The notes under the pieces are model-generated. The model did not search any database. It was not told the origin of the DNA and saw nothing but the letters and a program-made list of their open reading frames with translations. Positions 1-8,310 of a DNA stretch of 64,000 nucleotides are shown here, one piece after another (position 1 is the first letter of the stretch; every line of letters starts with the position of its first letter). Made by a program: the position numbers and the translations under genes. The DNA comes from Myxococcales bacterium (GTDB lineage: Bacteria; Myxococcota; UBA796; SXON01): NCBI GenBank assembly GCA_009692585.1, contig SHYX01000024.1, positions 6,304-70,303 of the forward strand, given 5' to 3'.

Positions 1-2
1 CG

Positions 3-482
3 CTGGTGGTGGGGGTCGCGGCGGGCGCCTGGCTGCTCGGTGAACGGCCGGACGCCTTGCCGACGACGGTGGTCGGCGTGGTTGAGTTGGGCCCGCCGGC
101 GTCCCTGACGCTCACGGCCGCCAGTAAGACGCACGTGGCGTCGGAGGGCGCGCTCAGGGTGGCGGGACAACGCCTTGACGGCGGGGATTGGACGGTCTCC
201 GTTGCCGCCGGGGCGTCGTTCCATCTGGAGCGAACGGTCCTGGCCGTTGAGCGTGATCTCGTGGTGGACCTGAGCTCGGGCGGCGAGCTCCTGGTTCGGG
301 ACGTGCGCATCGAATCCGGCCGCCTGCGCGTGATCGCTCCCGCTGGCGCTCGTGTCATCCTCGAGCACCTGACGCTCGGCGGTCCCGATTCCCTGGTGAT
401 CGAGGGCGCCGGGCTGGTCTCCCGTAGCCACGTGGGCCACGCAGGTCCGGCCGAACCTGCGCCGCCGCCGGGAGCGCCGTGA
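3..482 (+). CDS. C-terminal part of an unrecognised membrane-anchored protein (5' truncated)
   Basis: The frame is open to the left edge of the window (a Leu codon precedes the first possible GTG at 6), so this is probably the end of a longer gene. The visible start is a hydrophobic, probably membrane-spanning stretch of about 12-15 residues. A roughly 130-residue tail follows, rich in Val, Leu, Gly and Ser with alternating hydrophobics, which suggests a beta-sheet domain outside the membrane. It ends in a Pro-rich segment. I do not recognise the family. The stop codon overlaps the GTG start of the SEDS-PBP fusion (GTGA), so it is co-translated with cell-wall genes. In comparable actinobacterial clusters FHA-domain or regulatory proteins sit at this position, but nothing visible here proves that. 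Confidence 0.6.
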   Translation: MVVGVAAGAWLLGERPDALPTTVVGVVELGPPASLTLTAASKTHVASEGALRVAGQRLDGGDWTVSVAAGASFHLERTVLAVERDLVVDLSSGGELLVRDVRIESGRLRVIAPAGARVILEHLTLGGPDSLVIEGAGLVSRSHVGHAGPAEPAPPPGAP

Positions 483-3400
483 CCCTGCGCCTCGTCGAGC
501 CGCTGCTGTTGTTGGTCGTCGCGTTGCAGGCGCCGCTCCTCGCCGGCCACGCCTTGGAGGGCAGCCTGGCGGCGGCGGCGCTACGCGGCGAGACCGGGGA
601 CGCCGCCGCGGTCCAGGCGGCGATGGCCGCCGCTGGTTGGCGCTTCGCGGGCGCCGGACTGCTCCTCGCCGGGGCGCGCCTGGTGGGGCTCTTCGTCCGC
701 AGGGGACACCACATCCTCACCCCGCTGTCGCTCCCGGCGGCGTACTCCGCGCTCGCGCTCGGGTTCGCGGTGCAGGCGGGGTTCGGCTCGCCCTTCGCGG
801 CCGCCTGGCCGGGTGCCGAGTTCGGGAGCGGGGTGCTGGTCGCGGGGGTGGCCGGGGCGGTCGTGCTCCTGCTTCCGGGTGACCTCGGGGGGTTGCTCGC
901 GCGGCTGCGTTGGCCACTTCTGGCAGGCGCGGTGGTGCTCGTCGGGCTGCTGGTCGTCTTTGGCTCCGCGCCCGGACGATCGGGACAGACCATCAATCTC
1001 TGGGGCTTTCAGCCCATCGAGGGGGTCAAGCTCGCGGTGGTGCTGGCGGTGGGCGCGGCCCTGGGCGCCCGGGCCTCGAAGTTGCGGTGGCACCGCGCCG
1101 GACCCGCCTGGTTGCGCGTTCCGCGGCCGCGGCTGCTGCTGGTCGCCTCCGCCATCCTTCTCACCAGCTGGGGTGCGCTGTTCGCGGTGAAGGACTTCGG
1201 GCCGACCCTGATCCTCGCTTTCGTTTTTCTGGGACTCTTCTACGTGGTCACGCGCTCGCCGGTCTGGGTGGCGTTGGCCCTGGTGGTCTCGGCCGCAATC
1301 CTCGCCCTGTTCTGGTCCAACCCTGACCTGGCGCCGTCGTCGTCGCTGGCGTTGCGGGTCGACATGTGGCGCGACCCCTGGCTCAACGGGCGCCCCAACG
1401 GCGATCAGGCGGCGATGGCGCGCTGGGCGATGGCGGCCGGCGGCGCGTTCGGAAGCGGCGTGGGTGCCGGGGTTCCCGGCGCGCTGCCCGCGGGTCACAC
1501 CGACCTCATCTACGCCCATCTCGTCGAGGTGCTGGGGCTTGGCGGCGGGGTCCTCTATCTCCTCCTGCTCGGCATCTCGGTGACCGATGGGCTCCGTGTC
1601 GCGGCGTTCAACCGTACGCCTGAGCGCGTGATGATGGCCGCCGCCCTGGGGCTCCTGCTCGCCGGACAGGCAGCGGTGATCCTGGGCGGAACCCTGGGCC
1701 TGTTCCCGCTGACGGGCGTGGTGGTGCCCTTCCTCTCGTTCGGGAAGACCGGCACGGTGGCGCTGACGTTGGTGGCGGTCCTGCTCGTGCGGCTCGGGGA
1801 GGACGGGCTCTATCGGGTGGACACCGAGGAGCTTCGTGAGCTGCGGGTCGGGGTCCAGGCCCTCCGTGTCGGGCTCCTGGCTGTGGGCGTGGTGCTCGCT
1901 GCGGCCACCGCCGCCCATACCGTCTACGATCGCGATGAGATCACGCTCAAAGGCGTGGTGACCACCCTGGGGGACGGGACGCCGGTGGTGATCCACGACC
2001 CGCGGCTGCGGGTGCTGGCGAACCAGATCCGCCGCGGCTCCATCCTCGACCGGAACGGCGTCACCCTGGCGGCGTCGCCGACGGCAGGCGCGCGCGTCAA
2101 CCCCTTGGGGGATGCGCTGGGCACGGTTCTCGGGGCTGCCGACGGTCGCCTGGCGCGCGCGAAATGGCAGATCGAGCGTCAGTTGGAGCCCCGGCTCCGC
2201 GGCTGGCCCGACCGTCCCGAGGGGCCGACAGTCTGGCTTGCCGAGGTGCGCGGCTCGCCGCAGATCGTCTTCGCCGCCCGGCCGGGGACGCTGGACGAGA
2301 CGGCGCAGCGCCGGCTTGCCGAAGCGCGGGCGGCGGCGCGTGGGGCAGCGGGCGAGGTCCGCCGGCTGGTGCTCACCGACCCGGATCTGAGCCCGTTGTT
2401 GCCCATCGCGCGTTTGCCGGTCGATGCGCGTACGCCGGCCATCGTCGCGTTGGGGCAAGGCGTCGAGGCCAGGACCGTGCGCCTGACGATTGACGCCCGT
2501 CTGCAGGCCGAGCTTGCCGCGGCGGCCCGGAAGGCGGCCTCGAAGTCCGGGGTGGGCGCGGCGGCGGTAGTTGTGCTCGATGTCGCGACGGGAGAGGTGC
2601 TGGCCCGCGCCCAGTGGCCGGATTTCGACCCCGGTGGCACCGCCTGGCGGCCGCAACGGCTCGCCGGCGAGGCGATGTTCATGGGCATCTATGGGCCGTG
2701 GTCGGACAAGACCGGCGCGCACGGCGTCTTTCAGGCCGGATCGGTTTTCAAGGTGCTCACGAGCCTGGTCGCGGTGCGCGAGGGGGCGGTCACGACCGTT
2801 CCGACCGCCGACGGCTGCCCGACCTCGGCGTCGCCCGAGTTTCGGTGCGATCAGGTGGATGCGGGACGGCCGAGCTTCACGTTGCCGGGCTGGACCAAGG
2901 CGATCCACGATCATGGGGACGGGGGTGCCCGTGGCCGACTCGACCTTGTCCAGGCCATCGCCAGATCCAGCAACGTCTACTTTGGCCAGCTCGCGCTGAA
3001 GCTCGGCCCGGAGCCTTTCCGCCGCCTGCGCACCGACGGCGTGGAGTTCGGCAATCCGGGGCTGCTCGCGGAAGCCGACGGCGCCTTCACCGGCCTGGGC
3101 GAGGGGGGAAGTCGCCGTCTGGCGCTGACCGGCTTCGGGCAGGGCGCGGCGAGCTGGAGTGTCATGCAGGCGGCGCGGGTCGTAGCTGCGGTGGGAAACG
3201 GCGGTATCTACCTCAGGTGTTCAACGACCATGGAGGCCGGGGTGCCCTGTGAACGGGTGGAGCTGCTCGGCGCGGCGGAAGGGGTGGAGCCCGTCCTCGC
3301 GGGCATGCGCGGCGTCATGCGGTCGGGTACCGGCGCGAAGCTTCCCTCGGTGTCGGGCGTACGCATCTACGGAAAGACCGGCACCGCCGATGCGCCGGGG

Positions 3401-3637
3401 ACGCGCGACGAAGCGCCGTGGGGCATCCGTCGGGGCCAGCAGACGCGCCCCCACTCGTGGTTCGTGGCGCTGGCCGAGGCTGAGTCCGTGGCCGAGTGCG
3501 CGCCGGCGGCGCCGCGCTTCGCCGTGGCCGCGGTGGTGCCGCACGGTGGCTTCGGCGCGACGGCAGCGGGGCCGCTGGCGGTCGAGGCGGTGCGACTTGT
3601 CCAGGCGGCGGGCTATCTCCCGGCCCCCAGCCCGTGA
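479..3637 (+). CDS. SEDS glycosyltransferase (RodA/FtsW) fused to class B penicillin-binding protein
   Basis: One 1052-residue protein carries both halves of the peptidoglycan synthase usually made from two genes. Residues 1 to about 440 are a multi-span SEDS domain. It has the HTD motif (H340-D342) in the large extracytoplasmic loop, where D342 corresponds to the catalytic Asp of RodA, and the late PFLSFG stretch (417-422). A further membrane helix (about 463-480) leads to a class B PBP. Its pedestal motif RGSILDRNG is at 519-527, and the transpeptidase motifs follow in order: SVFK (nucleophile S755, K758), SSN (830-832) and KTGT (966-969). Separate RodA (about 370 aa) plus PBP2 (about 600 aa) add up to this length. 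Start: the GTG at 479 overlaps the previous stop. The next gene starts inside this stop codon (GTGA). Elongation versus division role cannot be decided from sequence alone. Fusion and domain identity are very secure. Confidence 0.95.
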   Translation: MTLRLVEPLLLLVVALQAPLLAGHALEGSLAAAALRGETGDAAAVQAAMAAAGWRFAGAGLLLAGARLVGLFVRRGHHILTPLSLPAAYSALALGFAVQAGFGSPFAAAWPGAEFGSGVLVAGVAGAVVLLLPGDLGGLLARLRWPLLAGAVVLVGLLVVFGSAPGRSGQTINLWGFQPIEGVKLAVVLAVGAALGARASKLRWHRAGPAWLRVPRPRLLLVASAILLTSWGALFAVKDFGPTLILAFVFLGLFYVVTRSPVWVALALVVSAAILALFWSNPDLAPSSSLALRVDMWRDPWLNGRPNGDQAAMARWAMAAGGAFGSGVGAGVPGALPAGHTDLIYAHLVEVLGLGGGVLYLLLLGISVTDGLRVAAFNRTPERVMMAAALGLLLAGQAAVILGGTLGLFPLTGVVVPFLSFGKTGTVALTLVAVLLVRLGEDGLYRVDTEELRELRVGVQALRVGLLAVGVVLAAATAAHTVYDRDEITLKGVVTTLGDGTPVVIHDPRLRVLANQIRRGSILDRNGVTLAASPTAGARVNPLGDALGTVLGAADGRLARAKWQIERQLEPRLRGWPDRPEGPTVWLAEVRGSPQIVFAARPGTLDETAQRRLAEARAAARGAAGEVRRLVLTDPDLSPLLPIARLPVDARTPAIVALGQGVEARTVRLTIDARLQAELAAAARKAASKSGVGAAAVVVLDVATGEVLARAQWPDFDPGGTAWRPQRLAGEAMFMGIYGPWSDKTGAHGVFQAGSVFKVLTSLVAVREGAVTTVPTADGCPTSASPEFRCDQVDAGRPSFTLPGWTKAIHDHGDGGARGRLDLVQAIARSSNVYFGQLALKLGPEPFRRLRTDGVEFGNPGLLAEADGAFTGLGEGGSRRLALTGFGQGAASWSVMQAARVVAAVGNGGIYLRCSTTMEAGVPCERVELLGAAEGVEPVLAGMRGVMRSGTGAKLPSVSGVRIYGKTGTADAPGTRDEAPWGIRRGQQTRPHSWFVALAEAESVAECAPAAPRFAVAAVVPHGGFGATAAGPLAVEAVRLVQAAGYLPAPSP

Positions 3638-5634
3638 TCCCCGACCAGGAGGTGGAGCGGGTCTTGCGCGACACCCCGGACCGCCTGGTCTCGCTGGTGA
3701 GCCGAGTTGGACAGCGGTGTGTGACGCGCGTGCTGCGGGTCGCGCGCGTACACCCGCGCTTCGCGACGCTGGTTCGACACGCGGTCCTCGACGGGCGCGG
3801 CAGCTTCGCCGCCCTCGGTGATGATGTCGCCATGACGCTCGACGGGTACGCCATCGCCTCGCGTGTCCTGGGCCCGCCTGGCGAGCCGCCCCGCTGGGCG
3901 CGCGCGGTGGACGCGGGTGTGGACAGCGACGGCTTTGTCTACGTCACCACCGCCTTCGTGGCGGGTGCGCCCATGGACGAGCTGGCCGCCCCGCTCAGCG
4001 ACGCGGCCCTGGCGTCAGCCACCGCGGCGCTCCTGGCGGTCGTAGGCGAGCTGCACGGGCGCGGAGTGGCTCACGGCGACCTGAAGCTTTCCAACCTGGT
4101 GCTCCGGGACGACGGCGGCGTCAGCCTCATCGACCTCGACACCCTCCGCGAGGTGCCCCGACCCGACGTCGGCGCGCCCACCCGCGACCGGACCGAATCC
4201 TGGGCCGCGCCCGAGCAGCTGCTGCGGCAGGAGACGTGGCTGGGCAGCGATCTTTGGACGCTGGCGCGCGTGCTGAGGGAGCTGTGGGGCGACCGCCTGC
4301 CCATGGCCTGGGGAGCGGGCCTGGCCAGCTGCCGCCACCCCGATCCGGTGCGCAGACCCCGGGTGCAGAGCCTGGCCAGTCACCTCTTCGACGGCGGTGC
4401 GCTCGTCGACCACCTCGGCGAGCCGTGCGTCGAGCCCCCGGAGCCGGCAGCCCGCCCCGCGGGAACGGTCCAGACCGAACGTGTGCCGGCCGGGCCGTCG
4501 ACCGAACGGGTGGCTGATCTGGCGCCGAGGGCGCCTCGATCGCCGATGCCCGCAGCGGGGCCCTCCGGCGCGGCGGCCCGCGTCGGGAACTCGGGCTGCA
4601 TGGGCCTGATCGAGGCGCTCGGCAAGGGGGTGGCGGCGGCCTCCATCGTCGGCTTCGCGCTGGTCTGCGCCGGCGTCTTCGCGGTCAACTCCTTCCTCGT
4701 CTACCGTGCCGATCGGGACGCCGACGCGCTGATGGTCGAGGCCAAGGTGCACAAGACCGATCCGGAGCACAACGGCCCGACGGTGCGCGAGGCGCTCTGG
4801 CGGAAGGCCGACGCGCTTCACGGCCGGACTGCCAGTGCCCGGACCTGCGCGGTGCGGGCGCTGACCTACGCCTGGCACCAGCGCTGGCAGTTCGAAGAGG
4901 ACTGGTCGCAACAGGACTTCGACCAGGCCAGCGTGGTGGTCAACGACCCGCTCTGTCGCGCTGAGCCCGAGGCGCTCCTGGCGAGGGCGACCGTGAACGC
5001 CGGCGCGTGCCGCCGCCGGGCCGGCGACGCGGCCTCGGTCGTGGATTGCGAGCTGGCGTTGGCGGCGATCGCCGATTTGTGGGCGCGTGTGCCCCCGGGA
5101 GAGGGTTGGCACTGGTTCCGCGTGGAAGCGGCGTGGCAGGAACTCCGCGCGCGCTCCGGTCTGGTGGCCCGCTACGTGTCGACGAACAACGCGGAGAGCG
5201 CCAGCCACGCCGCGCTCGGGTTCGCACGCTGTGAGGAGGCCGGCACCTGGACGCCGTTCGCTCCGGTCAACGGCCCCGAGCTGGTCGAGGAGTGCCTGGC
5301 GGTGGCGGGGCACGTTCGCGATGTCCCGCGGTTCCTGCGGTATGCCGACCAGCGGCTGGCCGTGCTGTCGGGCGTGCCCAAGGAGCGGCGGCGGGTCTTC
5401 GCGCTCCTGTACGCTGCGGGCGGCGAGGAGTGTGCCGGCGCGACGCTCAGCACCCGGCGGGGAGTGCTCCGAGTGGCGGGCGCCCCGTGGTGTCAGGCGC
5501 TGGGACACCTGGCCCGAGGGTGTACGGAAGACGCCGCCGTCGCGATGGGTGAAGGGAGCCTCGGCGACACCACCCACCCCTGGGAGGCCCTTGCCACCGC
5601 GCTTGCAGCGACGAAGGGGCCATGCCGGCTCTGA
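3634..5634 (+). CDS. Membrane Ser/Thr protein kinase homologue with degenerate N-lobe
   Basis: This 666-residue protein starts at a GTG overlapping the stop of the SEDS-PBP gene. Earlier in-frame starts lie inside that gene and are less likely. The C-lobe of a eukaryote-like kinase is clear: catalytic loop HGDLKLSN (H147-N154, with D149, K151 and N154 intact), metal-binding DLD (167-169) in place of DFG, and an APE-like AAPEQ at 191-195. The N-lobe is unusual. There is no glycine-rich loop, and the VAxK lysine position appears to be Arg in VTRV (about 30-33). One membrane helix (about 333-355) is followed by about 310 extracytoplasmic residues without recognisable PASTA repeats. Its place in the operon suggests it senses envelope state and regulates the synthase or the following two-component pair. 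It may be a pseudokinase or an atypical active kinase. Confidence 0.8.
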   Translation: MIPDQEVERVLRDTPDRLVSLVSRVGQRCVTRVLRVARVHPRFATLVRHAVLDGRGSFAALGDDVAMTLDGYAIASRVLGPPGEPPRWARAVDAGVDSDGFVYVTTAFVAGAPMDELAAPLSDAALASATAALLAVVGELHGRGVAHGDLKLSNLVLRDDGGVSLIDLDTLREVPRPDVGAPTRDRTESWAAPEQLLRQETWLGSDLWTLARVLRELWGDRLPMAWGAGLASCRHPDPVRRPRVQSLASHLFDGGALVDHLGEPCVEPPEPAARPAGTVQTERVPAGPSTERVADLAPRAPRSPMPAAGPSGAAARVGNSGCMGLIEALGKGVAAASIVGFALVCAGVFAVNSFLVYRADRDADALMVEAKVHKTDPEHNGPTVREALWRKADALHGRTASARTCAVRALTYAWHQRWQFEEDWSQQDFDQASVVVNDPLCRAEPEALLARATVNAGACRRRAGDAASVVDCELALAAIADLWARVPPGEGWHWFRVEAAWQELRARSGLVARYVSTNNAESASHAALGFARCEEAGTWTPFAPVNGPELVEECLAVAGHVRDVPRFLRYADQRLAVLSGVPKERRRVFALLYAAGGEECAGATLSTRRGVLRVAGAPWCQALGHLARGCTEDAAVAMGEGSLGDTTHPWEALATALAATKGPCRL

Positions 5635-7610
5635 CACCTCCGCCGCGCGCCCGCCGCTTCGCCCGCCCCGGGGTCTACCTCGGCATCGTGACCGTGTTGT
5701 TGCTCATCAGCGCGCTCGCCGTCGAGGAGGCGCGGTCGTTCGAGGCTGGCTTCCACGCCCAACGAGTCGCAGCGCTGGGCGAGAAGACGGCGCAATACGT
5801 GGAATTCACCGAATCCCGGATCCTGGCAGAGCGCTTGCAACCCGTCTTTTCGGAGTTGGCCCGTACCGACGACATCGGCGCGCTCGAAACGCGGGCGCGA
5901 CGCGACCCCCTCATCGACGCCGTGTACCTGTGGGATCGCGACGACCTCGTTTTTCCGCCGCCGGCGATCGAAGCAGACGTGGCCGCGCTTCGTCGTGAGG
6001 TATGTATGCGCGTACCACCTGGAGCTGGCGGAGATGCAGTGAAGTTGGCGAAGGCATATGCCCGCTGTTATCGTTCTGAAAATCCGCAGCTCGCGCTCTT
6101 CGCGCTCTCCGAATCCGTGGAGGAACTCCTCGATCAGGAGCAGAGTTCTATTGCGACGGAACACCTCAGTTCGGTGGCCAGGCTCCACTCCCGCTCGCTC
6201 ACCCAGGCCCGGCTGCTCGGCCTGGATGTTCGCCTGCTCGCCGGTGTGCAGCTGCAGGCCGCGCGGGCGATGCACGCGGCGGGTCGCTCCGAGATCGCGC
6301 AGAACTGGGTGGTCGACCTGGCCAAGGACATCGCGAGACTGGACGGCCCCGAGCTGGATCGGGCGCTGGATCTCACCGAGTTTCCGATCCCCCAGGACCT
6401 GCGCGCGTACGGGGGGCCCGGCCCCGAGCTCCCCGACGAAGCCGAGGAGCTGGTGCGACGAGCGCACCGTCGCCGGGATGCGTGGCGGGAGCTCGACGGC
6501 GAGTCGATCGCGACCCCGCATACGCCGGGGCCGGGCGAGTTTCCGCGGGTCATCGTGGACCCGCTCGACGATCCGCCGTGGTTGGTCTTCGTCTCGCGGC
6601 TGGGGGTCGGGGAGCTCTACGGGGCCATCCAGGTGGACCAGACCGAGTTGGTGCGCGACGTGCTCGCAGGCGCCCGGTCGCCGCACCTGAGCATCCGCGA
6701 GGCCAGCGGGCGGGTGCTAGTGGGCAGTCGCGATGAACTCCTGCTGGAAGTGCCCTTTCCGCGCCTGCTCCCCCACCTCCGGGTCGGGCTCTCCACCGCG
6801 GCTGTCGCCGGCGACTCGGCCAGCGCCGGCACCTTGGTGCGACGATTCGGTCCCTTCGCCGCCGCGATATGCATCGGTCTCGCGGCGCTGTGGGCGTTGA
6901 TTCGCAACGATCGACAACAGGAACTGCTCCTGGAGCGGCAGCGCGACTTCGTGGCCCGGGTGTCCCACGAGCTCAAGACTCCACTCGCCGGAATCCGCTT
7001 GATGGCGGAGAACCTGGAGATCGGCGCATTCCGAGACGACGCCCAGCGGGAAGCCTTCGCCGGCCGCATCGTGCAGGAGGCGGACCGCCTCACCGCGCGC
7101 GTCAACGAGGTGATCCGGGCCGCGACCCGACCGGACGACGCGGTCCCCGCCGAGACCGACGTCGACGCGATGATGGCGGAGCTTGTCACCGCCTGGCAGC
7201 CGAGGTTGCAGGCGGCGGGCGCGAAGCTCATCGTGGAGTTGCAGCCGTGTGGGCGCGTGAAGCTCATGTCCCTGCTGGTGCGCGATGCCCTGAACAACCT
7301 ACTCGACAACGCCCTGAAGTACCGCAAGGGCGACGTAGGGGGGACGGTCTGGCTGCGAGCGCGGCGGCAAGGGCGGGTGGTGATCTTCGAGGTCGAGGAC
7401 GACGGGCTCGGTGTCCCGACTTCCCTGCGGAAGTCGATTTTTGAACGCTTCCGTCGTGTCGAGGGGGTCGGTCGGGGCAAGGCCGGCGGGCACGGGTTAG
7501 GGTTGAGCTTCGTCGCGGAGACCGCGCAACTGCACGGCGGCAAGGTGGAGTGTGGGGAAGGCGTGGCTGGCGGTGCGAAGTTCATCCTACGGATTCGAGG
7601 GAGGGGTTGA
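5622..7610 (+). CDS. Membrane sensor histidine kinase
   Basis: This 662-residue protein has two membrane helices (about 18-36 and 406-426) flanking a large extracytoplasmic sensor region. A HisKA/HATPase_c core follows. The H-box is VSHELKTPL with phospho-acceptor H449. The N-box is NNLLDNALKY, the G1 box EDDGLGVP and the G2 box GHGLGLSF. The family autophosphorylates on His and passes phosphate to a response regulator, almost certainly the product of the next gene. The ATG at 5622 overlaps the end of the kinase-homologue gene by 13 bases, and its own stop overlaps the regulator's start, so the whole unit is co-translated. The sensor region resembles nothing I recognise. Its ligand is unknown, but cell-wall stress is a reasonable inference from context. 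Confidence 0.95.
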   Translation: MPALTPPPRARRFARPGVYLGIVTVLLLISALAVEEARSFEAGFHAQRVAALGEKTAQYVEFTESRILAERLQPVFSELARTDDIGALETRARRDPLIDAVYLWDRDDLVFPPPAIEADVAALRREVCMRVPPGAGGDAVKLAKAYARCYRSENPQLALFALSESVEELLDQEQSSIATEHLSSVARLHSRSLTQARLLGLDVRLLAGVQLQAARAMHAAGRSEIAQNWVVDLAKDIARLDGPELDRALDLTEFPIPQDLRAYGGPGPELPDEAEELVRRAHRRRDAWRELDGESIATPHTPGPGEFPRVIVDPLDDPPWLVFVSRLGVGELYGAIQVDQTELVRDVLAGARSPHLSIREASGRVLVGSRDELLLEVPFPRLLPHLRVGLSTAAVAGDSASAGTLVRRFGPFAAAICIGLAALWALIRNDRQQELLLERQRDFVARVSHELKTPLAGIRLMAENLEIGAFRDDAQREAFAGRIVQEADRLTARVNEVIRAATRPDDAVPAETDVDAMMAELVTAWQPRLQAAGAKLIVELQPCGRVKLMSLLVRDALNNLLDNALKYRKGDVGGTVWLRARRQGRVVIFEVEDDGLGVPTSLRKSIFERFRRVEGVGRGKAGGHGLGLSFVAETAQLHGGKVECGEGVAGGAKFILRIRGRG

Positions 7611-8302
7611 TGGAGCCATCTGGTGCGAGCATCCTGGTTGTAGAGGACGACGAGACCCTGGCCATGGGGCTGGTCTCGGCGCTCGAACACGAGCGCTTCT
7701 CGGTCACCCATTGCGACACCGGCGAAAAGGCGCTTGAGGCCATCGAGGACGACCTGCCGGACTGCATCGTGCTCGACGTCATGCTGCCGGGCATGGACGG
7801 GCTCTCGGTGCTCCGCAAGGTCAAGACCGACCACGTCGAGGTGCCGGTCATCCTGCTCACCGCCAAGTCGGCCGAGCTGGATCGCGTTTTGGGGCTGGAG
7901 CTTGGCGCCGACGATTACGTCAGCAAACCCTTCTCGGTGCGGGAGCTGGTCGCGCGCGTCCGTGCCCGCCTTCGTTCGCGGCCCGAGGCGCCGCGTACGC
8001 CCGAGAGTTTTCGCTTCGGCCTCAACGAAGTCGACCTTCGTCGTCGTAGCCTCATGCGCAGCGGCGTGGAACATCGCATGACGACGCACGAAGCGGGCGT
8101 ACTCCAGTACCTGATCGCGCACAAAGGCAAGGATGTCTCCCGCGAAGACCTGCTCGAACACGTTTGGGGCTACTCGCCGACGATGGCCACCCGGACGGTC
8201 GACAACCAGATACTGAAGCTGCGCAAGAAGATCGAGGACGTCCCGGCGGACCCGCGGCACATTCTCACCGTCCACGGAACCGGATATCGTTTCGAGGAGT
8301 AG
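7610..8302 (+). CDS. OmpR/PhoB-type response regulator
   Basis: This 230-residue protein has an N-terminal receiver domain with phospho-acceptor D56 (VLDVMLPGMDG) and the switch lysine K106 (VSKPF). Its C-terminal winged-helix DNA-binding domain has the usual recognition region (HVWGYSP ... TRTVDNQI ... GTGYRFEE). The chosen ATG shares a base with the stop of the histidine kinase (TGATG) and is preceded by a purine-rich GAGGGAGGGG ribosome-binding site. A start 20 codons earlier lies inside the kinase gene. It is the cognate transcriptional output of the preceding sensor; targets are unknown. The next gene begins only 8 bases downstream and may be transcribed with it. Confidence 0.96.
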   Translation: MEPSGASILVVEDDETLAMGLVSALEHERFSVTHCDTGEKALEAIEDDLPDCIVLDVMLPGMDGLSVLRKVKTDHVEVPVILLTAKSAELDRVLGLELGADDYVSKPFSVRELVARVRARLRSRPEAPRTPESFRFGLNEVDLRRRSLMRSGVEHRMTTHEAGVLQYLIAHKGKDVSREDLLEHVWGYSPTMATRTVDNQILKLRKKIEDVPADPRHILTVHGTGYRFEE

Positions 8303-8310
8303 GAGCGCTC

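Noticed and set aside
581..2914. Long open frame on the minus strand opposite the SEDS-PBP gene (777 codons)
   Set aside because: High GC keeps antisense frames open; the product is Arg/His/Gly-rich with no domains, while the plus strand has full catalytic motifs.
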